Source: Mycobacterium dioxanotrophicus (GTDB lineage Bacteria; Actinomycetota; Actinomycetes; Mycobacteriales; Mycobacteriaceae). Taken from it: 64,000 nucleotides of DNA. Each line of letters starts with the position of its first letter. Within the stretch, counting starts at the first letter, position 1. Below are positions 34,649 to 43,163 of the stretch, piece after piece. The stretch is taken from contig NZ_CP020809.1 of the NCBI RefSeq assembly GCF_002157835.1, positions 6,076,001 through 6,140,000 on the forward strand. The letters are read 5' to 3'. The position numbers and the translations under genes were made by a program. The notes beneath the pieces are model-generated. The model did not search any database and was not told the DNA's origin. It saw nothing but the letters and a program-made list of their open reading frames with translations.

Positions 34649-36028
34649 ATGGATGAACTGGTGCGTTCCCGGGCAATCCAAGCCGTCATCTGGGGCATGC
34701 CCGCCGTCAACTTCGAGCTGTTGCGCGAGGCCGCCGCCGGTGTGGGTGCCACCGACAATCAGGTGGTGTTCTGGTCGAAACTGCCGGACTGGAAGAACCA
34801 GACGCTCACACCCAATCCCGATACCGTGTACGTCTTCCCGTTCTACGACACGCAGGCCGGGCCGATGGTGCTCGAAATCCCTCCTGCCGAAGGCGGTTCC
34901 ATCACCGGATCCATCGACAACGGCTGGCAGGAGGCGCTGGAGGACGTCGGGCCCGCCGGCGTCGACAAGGGTGCGGGCGGCACGTACCTGATCCTGCCGC
35001 CCGACTACGACGGACAGATACCCGCCGGGCACATCGCGCTGAACTCGGCGACCTACACCGGATTCGGGGCGTTGCGGTCCAACATCGCCTCGAGCGATGA
35101 CGCCGACGTTGCCGCTGCGGTTGAGTACGGCAAGCGGGTCAAGTTCTATCCGCTGGGACATGCCGACACCCCGACCACATTCGTCGATGCGGCTGATGCG
35201 TTGTACGACAGCACCATTCCGTACGACCTCCGGTTCTTCGAACTGCTCGACCGGTTCGTGCAACGCGAACTCTGGCTGCAGCGCGACCGGGTGATGATCT
35301 CGATCCTCAAGTCGATCGGCATCGAGAAGGGCACGCCGTTCTCGCCCGACGCAGAGCTCACCGCAGTGCTGAACTCTGCCGCGGCGGCGGCACACGACTG
35401 GCTCGAAGCCAATTATCCGCGGTTCTTCACCCCGCCGTATTTCGAGGGCACGCACTGGGCCGTCCCTGCCTCACCCGAGGTGGTGCGGGGCATGCAGACC
35501 GGTTTCGCCGATGTCGGCAGTTATCCCGTCGACGATCGCGGGCTGCTGTACTCCTTCATCTACTTCAGCGCCAAACACCTTGGCCAGGGCCAGTTCTACG
35601 TGATGACCATCGCGGACAGGGACGGCAAGCCGCTCGACGGTGACCAGACCTACCGGCTACGGGTCCCGGCCGACCCCCCGGTGTCGCTCTACTGGTCGGC
35701 CACCGTGTACGACCGTGCCACGCATGCGCTGATCCGGGATCTGCCGTACGCCAGCCGCGCGTCACATCGACCCGACCTGATCAGCAATCCCGACGGCTCC
35801 GTCGACATATACATCGGACCGTCTGCACCCCTCATGGCTCCTCGCGCGAGCGCTCGTCAGAGCGCAACGAGGCCAATTGGATTCCCACCACACCCGGCGG
35901 CCGGTTCGAGGTGCTGTTCCGGCTCTACGGACCCAAGCCCGCCCTGTTCGACAAGACCTGGCAGTTGCCCGACCTCGAAAAGGTGTGACAGCAAACATGC
36001 CTGCCCGTCTGCTCTGAGGATCTGTTAA
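34649..36028 (+). CDS. DUF1254/DUF1214 protein with C-terminus altered by a 29-bp repeat insertion
   Basis: A 459-residue frame. Residues 1-394 are normal for DUF1254/DUF1214 proteins (WGMPAVNFELL, NPNPDTVYVFPFYDTQAGPM in parts, FYVMTIADRDGKPLDGDQTY, SLYWSATVYDRATHALIRD). After GPSAP the natural end, ANWIPTTPGGRFEVLFRLYG and then FDKTWQLPDLEKV, is present in another frame and stops at TGA 35986-35988. Removing the 29 bp at 35831-35859 joins the frames as GPSAP-ERNE-ANWIPT. The last 65 residues now encoded are therefore a frameshift product. Function of the family is unknown. ATG 34649 is used; GTG 34640 is three codons longer. Confidence 0.85.
   Translation: MDELVRSRAIQAVIWGMPAVNFELLREAAAGVGATDNQVVFWSKLPDWKNQTLTPNPDTVYVFPFYDTQAGPMVLEIPPAEGGSITGSIDNGWQEALEDVGPAGVDKGAGGTYLILPPDYDGQIPAGHIALNSATYTGFGALRSNIASSDDADVAAAVEYGKRVKFYPLGHADTPTTFVDAADALYDSTIPYDLRFFELLDRFVQRELWLQRDRVMISILKSIGIEKGTPFSPDAELTAVLNSAAAAAHDWLEANYPRFFTPPYFEGTHWAVPASPEVVRGMQTGFADVGSYPVDDRGLLYSFIYFSAKHLGQGQFYVMTIADRDGKPLDGDQTYRLRVPADPPVSLYWSATVYDRATHALIRDLPYASRASHRPDLISNPDGSVDIYIGPSAPLMAPRASARQSATRPIGFPPHPAAGSRCCSGSTDPSPPCSTRPGSCPTSKRCDSKHACPSALRIC
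35831..35859 (-). repeat. MIRU-like unit inserted inside a coding sequence
   Basis: On the minus strand it reads TGACGAGCGCTCGCGCGAGG followed by AGCCATGAG, almost identical to the unit between prrA and prrB (one base change and a deletion of seven bases). It is inserted in reverse orientation in the 3' part of the DUF1254/DUF1214 gene and shifts its frame. Precise excision restores the gene. Confidence 0.85.
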
Positions 36029-36038
36029 TACTGGCTAG

Positions 36039-37451
36039 GTGAACGTCGCACCCCGTTGGGGGAAAACCCTACTGACATGGGCGCTCACGGTCGGCATGCT
36101 GATGGTGATGACGCTGCTCCTGGGGTCCCCGACTGTGCACGCCGACGGCGGCGGGTCCGACACCGACGTGCACATCGCGCAGTCCCTGGGCGGCCGTGAG
36201 CTGACGGTGGTGATCCGGCGGGTCGGCCCGGTGCTCGGCCCGCTCCAGGTGGATGTGGTCACCCACGCCGGCGATGCACCCGGGACCCTGCAGCTCATGG
36301 CGACCACCGCGGGGACCGCGGGCAGCTCCGGCCACGTGCAGCTCGGCGCACCGGGCATCTACACCACGACACTCGACGTCGACCGGCCCGGACCGTGGGA
36401 ACTTCTGGTCGACGACGGACACACCGTGGCCCGCATCCCATTCCTGGTCCCCGCGCAGATCACCCCGCCGTGGAAGAAGGCCAGCGACTACGGGTTTTTC
36501 GCCGCCGGGGTTCTGCTGATCGTCTCGCTCGGCGTGGCACTCCGGTCGCGACGGGGCGCGGTCACGCTGATCCCTGCGACCGCGATGGTGGTCGCGTTGA
36601 CCGTCGGAGTCACCGGGGCCGTGCTGTCGGCGTCGTCCCCACCGCCACCGCAGCCCGGCCGCGACATGGACCCCACCGTGGAGAACATCCGCGACCCCTA
36701 CGCCCGGGTGGCAGCGAATTCCCTGACCCCCGTGGACTATTCACGACCGCCGGTCAACTTGGCGCTGGCGATGCAGGGCCAGGCGCTGGAGCTCAACCTG
36801 ATCGATTCGGCGACCGGGCGCGCCGTCGACGACCTGCTCATCCACCATGGCGCGCTGATCCACCTCATCGTCGTCTCCCCCTCAGGGGCGATGTCGCATC
36901 TGCATCCGGTGCGGGTGGCCCCGGGTCGCTACCAGGTGCAGTTCGATCCGGCCGAGCACGGCACCTACGCCGTCGCGGCCGAGATCGCCCGCCGAGGCGG
37001 GGGCATCCAGTTGCTGCGCGGCTCGGTCGCGGGCCGCAACCAGGGCCAGGCACCCAAGACACCCGGTCCGTCCCCGGCCCGGATCACCACCACGGTCTCC
37101 CCCGCCGGTACGCCGAGCACCGTCCGGGCGCGGTTCGGCGACACCGCCGACCTGCAGCCATGGCTCGGCATGACCGGCCACATGATGGTGATCGGCCCGC
37201 TGGACACCAACAGCACCGACATCGGCAAAATCGCACTGACAGCGCCGGTTTGGGCCCATGCCCACGCTATGGTACCGCCAGCCCCGGGCGCCGCCGGCGG
37301 CCAACCCGACGAATCGGTGGCCCGCTATGGACCGGAGATCGACTTCACCTACACCTTCGCCCTGCCGGGTCGGTACAAGGTGTGGGTGCAGAGCGAACGC
37401 GACTACGCCATCCTCACCGCGCCAACCGAAGTCGAGGTTCCCGCAGCATGA
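36039..37451 (+). CDS. Exported/membrane protein with His- and Met-rich ectodomain, putative metal handling
   Basis: A 470-residue protein starting at GTG 36039. It has an N-terminal signal or anchor (LLTWALTVGMLMVMTLLLGS), an Ig-like region, two membrane helices at about 155-170 and 178-195, and a large C-terminal external domain with histidine clusters: HHGALIHLIVVSPSGAMSHL, then WLGMTGHMMVIG and VWAHAHAMVPPAPG. The last two motifs recall domains seen in copper-related proteins of actinobacteria. It is the first gene of four linked by ATGA/GTGA overlaps or short gaps. No named family was recognised; metal binding is inference. Confidence 0.7.
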   Translation: MNVAPRWGKTLLTWALTVGMLMVMTLLLGSPTVHADGGGSDTDVHIAQSLGGRELTVVIRRVGPVLGPLQVDVVTHAGDAPGTLQLMATTAGTAGSSGHVQLGAPGIYTTTLDVDRPGPWELLVDDGHTVARIPFLVPAQITPPWKKASDYGFFAAGVLLIVSLGVALRSRRGAVTLIPATAMVVALTVGVTGAVLSASSPPPPQPGRDMDPTVENIRDPYARVAANSLTPVDYSRPPVNLALAMQGQALELNLIDSATGRAVDDLLIHHGALIHLIVVSPSGAMSHLHPVRVAPGRYQVQFDPAEHGTYAVAAEIARRGGGIQLLRGSVAGRNQGQAPKTPGPSPARITTTVSPAGTPSTVRARFGDTADLQPWLGMTGHMMVIGPLDTNSTDIGKIALTAPVWAHAHAMVPPAPGAAGGQPDESVARYGPEIDFTYTFALPGRYKVWVQSERDYAILTAPTEVEVPAA

Positions 37452-37855
37452 GCCGTCAACGCCTCATCGTCGTCGCCGTGATCGCCGGGGTCGCCGCGGC
37501 CGCCGGATTGTGGCTGCTGTGGCCCAAACCCGCGCCGCCGCTCGTCGCCGAGGCCACCGCGGGCCCGTATCTGGTGCGTATCACCGGCACGCCACCGAAG
37601 GTCGGGATCAACGCGTTGGTGGTCGAGATCACCGGCAGCGCGGGCGAGTCGCCGACGCCGGAATCGGTGACATTCGAACCCGCGATGCCCCAGATGGGTC
37701 ACGCCACAACGCCTGTGGTGGCCCACCCCGAGGGCACCGAACGTTACCGCGGCGACGTGAATCTCAGCATGCCCGGGCAGTGGGAGATCACCGTGCGGAT
37801 TTCCGACGGCAAAGACCACTACGACGCGGTACTCAACGTGACCACCACCGGATAG
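37448..37855 (+). CDS. YtkA/FixH-like exported protein
   Basis: A 135-residue protein with an N-terminal membrane anchor (LIVVAVIAGVAAAAGLWLLW) and an external beta-sandwich: PYLVRITGTPPKVGINALVV, FEPAMPQMGHATTPVV, YRGDVNLSMPGQWEITVRI. The P-x-M-x-H pattern in the second motif is typical of YtkA-like/FixH domains, often found near copper and cytochrome-oxidase genes. ATG 37448 overlaps the previous stop (ATGA), which fixes the start. Confidence 0.75.
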   Translation: MSRQRLIVVAVIAGVAAAAGLWLLWPKPAPPLVAEATAGPYLVRITGTPPKVGINALVVEITGSAGESPTPESVTFEPAMPQMGHATTPVVAHPEGTERYRGDVNLSMPGQWEITVRISDGKDHYDAVLNVTTTG

Positions 37856-37865
37856 GAAGCGCCCC

Positions 37866-38948
37866 ATGACGAAAACGGATTCAGCGGGACGGTTTGCGGC
37901 GTTCGTGATGCTGGCCGGAACCCTGATCTCGCTGAGCGGACTCACCTGGGACATCGGGTGGCACGGCGATGTCGGACCGGACAGTTTCTTCACCCTGCCC
38001 CACCTGTTCGTCTACTCCGGCGGCGCGATCGCCGGGCTGACCAGCCTGACCATGGTGCTGCGCGCCACCTCCGCGCAGCGCAACGGCCAGGCTCCCGATC
38101 CAACGGTCGGCGGCCGGGCCGTCAAGGTACTCGGCGTGTTCGCCGCCCCGATCGGATATCTCGTCGGAGGCGTCGCCGCCGCATCGTTTTTGCTGTACGG
38201 GCTGTGGGACGAATGGTGGCACGGCCTCTACGGATTCGACGTCACCATCGCGTCCCCACCGCACCAGGGTTGGCTCACCTCGATCTGCGTCACGATGATC
38301 GGCACGGCGATCGTGTTTGCCGCCGCCCGCGAACACCGCTGGGGGCGTTGGGGTTTCATGACCGCCGTAGCAGCGTTCGGATCGTATGCGTCGATCACCA
38401 GTACCGCGCTGGCCGATGTCAACATGGGCACCAGCATCGACTGGTTCGTCGTCACCTGGGTCGCGATCCCCGTCGTATGCGTGCTCCTCGGTTCGCAGGT
38501 GCTGCCGCGCGGCGGGGCACTGGGCACCGGCGTGCTCACGCTGGTGGTCAACCTCGCGACATGGTCGTACGCGCAGTGGGCGGTCGGCTGGTATGCGAAT
38601 GTTCAGGATCTGGCGCTGCGTGACTACGTCGAGTTGGGCTTCCCCATCGAGCGGGTGCTGATACCCGCTGCGGTGCTGGTGTTCAGCGTCGTCGTGGAAG
38701 GCCTGCTGCGCTGGAAGGGTTGCAGCGCATGGGCATTGGCCGGTTACGGCGCCGTCGGCGCGGCGGCCATCACCTGGTGGCTCGAATCCGGCATGCGGCA
38801 CGCGCCGGGTGACAGCATCGTGTTCACCTGTGCCGCTTCGGCTGCCATCGCCGCGATCCTGGGCGCCGCTACTCTGCGGCTGGGGCGGGCGTTGCGGGCC
38901 GCCAATACCGCGGCCGTCGCGCGCGGCGATGCGGTGGTCGCGGCGTGA
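37866..38948 (+). CDS. Polytopic membrane protein of unknown function
   Basis: A 360-residue protein with about nine or ten membrane helices. Conserved-looking polar residues sit in the helices: LTWDIGWHGDVGPDSFFTLP followed by HLFVYSGG, LLYGLWDEWWHGLYGFDV, and SPPHQGWLTS, giving several His/Asp/Trp groups near one face. This arrangement could bind a metal or haem, but no family was recognised. RBS-like GGAAGCG lies upstream of ATG 37866; its stop overlaps the next GTG. Confidence 0.7.
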   Translation: MTKTDSAGRFAAFVMLAGTLISLSGLTWDIGWHGDVGPDSFFTLPHLFVYSGGAIAGLTSLTMVLRATSAQRNGQAPDPTVGGRAVKVLGVFAAPIGYLVGGVAAASFLLYGLWDEWWHGLYGFDVTIASPPHQGWLTSICVTMIGTAIVFAAAREHRWGRWGFMTAVAAFGSYASITSTALADVNMGTSIDWFVVTWVAIPVVCVLLGSQVLPRGGALGTGVLTLVVNLATWSYAQWAVGWYANVQDLALRDYVELGFPIERVLIPAAVLVFSVVVEGLLRWKGCSAWALAGYGAVGAAAITWWLESGMRHAPGDSIVFTCAASAAIAAILGAATLRLGRALRAANTAAVARGDAVVAA

Positions 38949-39475
38949 GAGCGCGCAAAGTCGCCGCCGTGGTCGGCGCTGTGGTCGCCCTGTGGTTCGG
39001 TGCCGCCCCGACCGCAGCGGCCGATCCCCTGGACTTCGTGGTGCATTCCGAGCATGTCCAGGTCGGGCCGTATCCGGTGACGGTCGGCTTCACCGTCTGG
39101 CCGTTGCGGGCCATGCAGTCACTGGATTTCACGTTCGAACCCGAAGGCGGTATCGCCGGGAAATCGGGCACGCTCACCGAGATCGCGCCCGACGGGCGAG
39201 ACGAGACCGACCGGCTGGCCCGGCATCCGCGCAACCGTGACGTGTGGGGCCTCGACGTGCGGTCGCTGGATGCGTCGGGCACCTGGACGCTGCGATTCAC
39301 GATCGACGGGCCGCAGGGCCAGGGCACCGGCGAGCTGGCCGTCGACGTGCTCAAGCAACCGGGGCCGCCGCTGCCGCTGAGCTGGGCGGTCGGGCTGATA
39401 CCGCTGACGCTCACCGTGGTGTTCTTCGGCGTGGTGTGGCTGCGCACCGGCCGCTCCCCTGCCGAAGTGCCCTGA
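38945..39475 (+). CDS. Exported protein with C-terminal membrane anchor
   Basis: A 176-residue protein starting at GTG 38945 (GTGA overlap with the gene before). Signal peptide VVGAVVALWFGAAPTAAADP, then a beta-rich domain with an FTVWPLRAMQSLDFTFEPEG motif and WTLRFTIDGPQGQGTGELAV, and a C-terminal helix WAVGLIPLTLTVVFFGVVWL followed by basic residues. The pattern is like a single YtkA/CopC-type domain tethered outside. Last gene of the four-gene operon. Confidence 0.72.
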   Translation: MRARKVAAVVGAVVALWFGAAPTAAADPLDFVVHSEHVQVGPYPVTVGFTVWPLRAMQSLDFTFEPEGGIAGKSGTLTEIAPDGRDETDRLARHPRNRDVWGLDVRSLDASGTWTLRFTIDGPQGQGTGELAVDVLKQPGPPLPLSWAVGLIPLTLTVVFFGVVWLRTGRSPAEVP

Positions 39476-39487
39476 GCGGGCCCGCTC

Positions 39488-41317
39488 TCAGGCGAGCGAG
39501 TCCACCCAGGCGCGGTGCAGCTTGGCGTAGTGGCCGTCACGGCCGATCAGCTCGGCCGGTGGACCGTCCTCGACGATGCGGCCGTGTTCGAGCACCAGCA
39601 CGCGGTCGGCGATCTGCACCGTGGACAACCGGTGAGCGATCACGAGTGCGGTGCGGTCGGCCAGCACGGTTTCCAACGCGCGCTGCACCATTCGCTCGCT
39701 GGGGACATCCAGTGACGAGGTGGCCTCGTCGAGGATCAGCACGGCCGGGTCGGCCAGGAACGCCCGGGCGAACGCCACCAGCTGGCGTTGCCCCGCCGAG
39801 AGCCGGCCGCCGCGCTTGGCGACATCGGTGTCATATCCGTCGGGCAACGCGTCGATGAACCGGTCGGCACCCACCGCGGTGGCGGCGGCCCGCACCTGCG
39901 CGTCGGTGGCATCGGGGCGCCCGAACCGGATGTTGTCGGCCACCGTGCCCTCGAACATGAAGTTCTCCTGCGTGACCATCACGATGTGCCTGCGCAGCTC
40001 GGACTGCGAGAGGTCACGCAGGTCCACGCCGTCGAGCGTCACCGCACCCGAGGTCGGATCGTAGAACCGGGCGATCAGCTTGGCGATGGTGGTCTTACCC
40101 GCCCCGGTGGTGCCCACCAAGGCAACCGTCTGCCCCGCAGGCACCCGCAGCTCGAGCCCGGGCAGCACGGTTCGGCCCGGCGCGTAGGCGAAGGTCACGT
40201 CGCGGAACTCGATGTCGCCCTTGACATTCGCCAGCTTCACCGGCCGGCGCGGGTCGGCGATGCCGGGCCGCTCGGCCAGCACGCCTGCCAGCTTCTCCAA
40301 GGCCGACGACGCCGACTGGAAGGTGTTGAAGAACTGCGAGATCTCCTGCATCGGCTCGAAGAACATCCGCAGGTACAGCAGGAACGCGGCGAGTGTGCCG
40401 ACCGTCATCTGCCCGTGCAGCACCCGGTAACCGCCGTAGAGCAGCACCACACCCGTGGTGATGTTGCCGACGAGTTTGACGCCCGGCATAAAGACGGCCA
40501 GCAGCTTGAACGTCTTCTCGTTGATCGCGCGGTAGCCGTCGGCGATGTCGGAGAAGATCTCCTGGTTGCGCGGCTCCCGGCGGTAGGCCTGCACGGCCTT
40601 GATGCCCGTCATGGTCTCGACGAACTGCACGATCACCAGTGCGGCGCTTTCCCGCACGAGCCGGTAGGTCTTGGCCGACTCGTTGCGGAACCACCACACC
40701 AGGGCCACCAGGATCGGAAAGGCCGCCAGGCACATCAGGCCCAGCCGCCAGTCCAGTGCCACCAGCAGCACCGCCGTGCCGAAGAGCGTCAACACCGCGG
40801 TGATCAGGCTGTCGAAACCGGTCTCCAGCATGTCCTGGATGGCCTCGACGTCGTTGGTCGAGCGGCTGACCACCCGGCCTGACGTGTAGCGGTCGTGGAA
40901 GGCGACATCGAGACGCTGGAAATGCCGGAACACGCGGCGGCGCAGTTCCAGTAGCACCTTCTGCCCGATCCGGCCGGAGCGGCGCAGGAAGAACATCCGG
41001 CTGATCGCCTGCACCACGACCACCGCGCACAGCACACCGACGATGACCATCAGCTCGTGCGCCGGGCCGCCCGCGACGATGGGCGGTATGCCGCGGTCGA
41101 TGCCGCGCTGCACGAGCAGCGGGACAGCCAGGCGCGCAGCGTTTTCCACCACGACGACCAGCGCCAGCACGGCAACGGTCCACCGGTACGGCCGCAACAG
41201 CGAGCCGAGCAGGGCCCGCGCCTCGCGGCGCCGCGGCACACTCTCGTCGATGGGCAGATCGTCGTCGGCGTCGTCCTTGACGCGCCCGCGCCAGCTTTCG
41301 GTCTCGACCGCGGTCAT
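39488..41317 (-). CDS. ABC exporter half-transporter, consensus-site partner of a heterodimer
   Basis: A 609-residue type IV ABC exporter: six membrane helices (to about 320) and a nucleotide-binding domain with Walker A LVGTTGAGKTT, a signature with a changed residue, RLSAGQRQLVAFARA (LSAGQ instead of LSGGQ), and Walker B AVLILDEATSSLD with the catalytic Glu. Its start overlaps the stop of the next half-transporter gene (ATGA). In TM287/288-type heterodimers one subunit has a changed signature and the other a changed Walker B; that is the case here. Probable drug or lipid export. Confidence 0.88.
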   Translation of the reverse strand: MTAVETESWRGRVKDDADDDLPIDESVPRRREARALLGSLLRPYRWTVAVLALVVVVENAARLAVPLLVQRGIDRGIPPIVAGGPAHELMVIVGVLCAVVVVQAISRMFFLRRSGRIGQKVLLELRRRVFRHFQRLDVAFHDRYTSGRVVSRSTNDVEAIQDMLETGFDSLITAVLTLFGTAVLLVALDWRLGLMCLAAFPILVALVWWFRNESAKTYRLVRESAALVIVQFVETMTGIKAVQAYRREPRNQEIFSDIADGYRAINEKTFKLLAVFMPGVKLVGNITTGVVLLYGGYRVLHGQMTVGTLAAFLLYLRMFFEPMQEISQFFNTFQSASSALEKLAGVLAERPGIADPRRPVKLANVKGDIEFRDVTFAYAPGRTVLPGLELRVPAGQTVALVGTTGAGKTTIAKLIARFYDPTSGAVTLDGVDLRDLSQSELRRHIVMVTQENFMFEGTVADNIRFGRPDATDAQVRAAATAVGADRFIDALPDGYDTDVAKRGGRLSAGQRQLVAFARAFLADPAVLILDEATSSLDVPSERMVQRALETVLADRTALVIAHRLSTVQIADRVLVLEHGRIVEDGPPAELIGRDGHYAKLHRAWVDSLA

Positions 41318-43125
41318 CGGCTGCCACCTCCCACGGTCACCGCATCGTCGTCGGCGGCCAGCAGGTACCGGTACTGCGGCACCTCGGCCAGCAGGTCGGC
41401 ATGCGTGCCGACGTGCGTGATGGTGCCCTGCTGTAACAGGGCGACCCTGTCCGCCAGCAACACCGTCGACGCCCGGTGGGCGACCACGATGCCGGTGACG
41501 TCGCGCAGGATGCGGCCGAGCGCCTCGGTCACGGCCGCCTCGGTGTGCACGTCGAGCGCCGACAGCGTGTCGTCGAGCACCAGGATCTTCGGCCCGGCCA
41601 GGATCGCGCGGGCCAGCGAAAGCCGTTGCCGCTGACCACCAGACAGGCTCATGCCCTGCTCGCCGATGCGGGTGTCGAGGCCGAACGGCAGATCGTAGAC
41701 GAACTGCGCGGCCGCGACGTCGATGGCCTGCGCGAGTTCCTCGTCGGTCGCGCGTGGGCGTCCCAGCCGCAGGTTCTCGGCCACCGACATGGAGAACAGC
41801 GTCGGATCCTCGAATGCGGTGGCCACCGTCGCGCGCAGCGCAGGCAGGCTCAGCTCGCGGATGTCCTTGCCGTCGATGAGGATCTGCCCCTCGGTGACGT
41901 CGTAGAGCCGGGAGAACAACGCGGCCAGCACCGACTTGCCCGAACCCGTCGCACCGACCAGCGCCACGGTCTCACCCGGCTCGACGGTCAGGTCGACGTG
42001 CCGCAGCACCCACGCGTCGCTGTCGGGGAACCGGAAACCGACGTCACGCAGCTCGAGCCGGCCACCGTGCAGTGCCACGTCATGCGGACCGTCGGTGATC
42101 TCCCGTGGCGCATCGAAGATCTCGGCGATGCGGTTGGCCGCGGTGAACGATTCCTGGGTCATCGACAGCAGGAAACCCAGCGACGCGATGGGCCACACCA
42201 GCGACAGCATCATCGTGATGAACGCGACCAGCGTGCCCATGGTGACGTAGCCGTGGCCGGCGGCATACGCGCCGAGACCGAGCACGACGATGAGCGTCAG
42301 GTTGGGGATGACCTCGAGCAGGGTCCAGAAGTTCGCCGACACCGTCACCCGGTCGACCTGAGTGTCGTGCAGCCGGGTGGCCTGTTGGTCGAACCGGTCG
42401 TAGGTGTAGTCCTCGCGGCCGAAGGACTTAACCACCCGCATGCCCAATGCGGATTCCTCGACATGTGTTGCGACATGGCCGGTCTGGTCCTGCGCCAGCC
42501 GCGACAGCCGGGTGTACTCGCGTTCGAAATGCAGCACGGTGGCCGCGATCGGCACGATGGACACCACCACCACGACCCCGAGCGGCCAGTACATGGCCAG
42601 CAGGATCGAGGTCACCACGACTATCTGCAGGGCGTTGAGGATCAGGAACACCAGCCCGAACGACAGGAACCGGCGGATGGTGGACAGATCGTTCATGACC
42701 CGCGACAACAGCTGCCCGGACTGCCAGCGACCGTGGAAACTCATCGGCAGCACCTGCAGCCGCGCGTAGAGGTCCTTGCGGATGTCGGCTTCGACGCCCA
42801 TGGTGGCCCGCGCCACCAGCCAGCGCCGGATGAACCACAGCACTGCCTCGGAGATGCCGATACCCATCGCGGCCGCGCCGAGCAGCCACAGCCCGTGCTG
42901 ATCCTGATGGCGTACCGGACCGTCGATCACAGCCTTGGTCATCAGCGGAATCGCCACCGTGGCGCCCAGGCTGACCACCGCGACCACGAGCATCCAGACC
43001 CAGCGCGTGCGGTACGGCAGGAGATACGGCAGCAGCCGCCACAGATCCGAGCTGCCACGAACTCGCGCCCGGCGCGGAGCTATCGCGGGCGCGGATCGAA
43101 GAGCATCTGTCGCGGATTCAGTCAC
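41314..43125 (-). CDS. ABC exporter half-transporter, degenerate-site partner of a heterodimer
   Basis: A 603-residue type IV ABC exporter with a membrane domain to about residue 335 and a nucleotide-binding domain: Walker A LVGATGSGKSVL, intact signature MSLSGGQRQRLSLARA, and Walker B KILVLDDTLSALD, in which Asp replaces the catalytic Glu. This is the mark of the non-hydrolysing site in heterodimeric exporters. It begins with GTG 43125. The translational overlap with the following gene supports one-to-one synthesis with its partner. Confidence 0.88.
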   Translation of the reverse strand: MTESATDALRSAPAIAPRRARVRGSSDLWRLLPYLLPYRTRWVWMLVVAVVSLGATVAIPLMTKAVIDGPVRHQDQHGLWLLGAAAMGIGISEAVLWFIRRWLVARATMGVEADIRKDLYARLQVLPMSFHGRWQSGQLLSRVMNDLSTIRRFLSFGLVFLILNALQIVVVTSILLAMYWPLGVVVVVSIVPIAATVLHFEREYTRLSRLAQDQTGHVATHVEESALGMRVVKSFGREDYTYDRFDQQATRLHDTQVDRVTVSANFWTLLEVIPNLTLIVVLGLGAYAAGHGYVTMGTLVAFITMMLSLVWPIASLGFLLSMTQESFTAANRIAEIFDAPREITDGPHDVALHGGRLELRDVGFRFPDSDAWVLRHVDLTVEPGETVALVGATGSGKSVLAALFSRLYDVTEGQILIDGKDIRELSLPALRATVATAFEDPTLFSMSVAENLRLGRPRATDEELAQAIDVAAAQFVYDLPFGLDTRIGEQGMSLSGGQRQRLSLARAILAGPKILVLDDTLSALDVHTEAAVTEALGRILRDVTGIVVAHRASTVLLADRVALLQQGTITHVGTHADLLAEVPQYRYLLAADDDAVTVGGGSR

Positions 43126-43163
43126 CAGTTCCCAATTTTCCCATCTGTTGCAATCGATTTACT

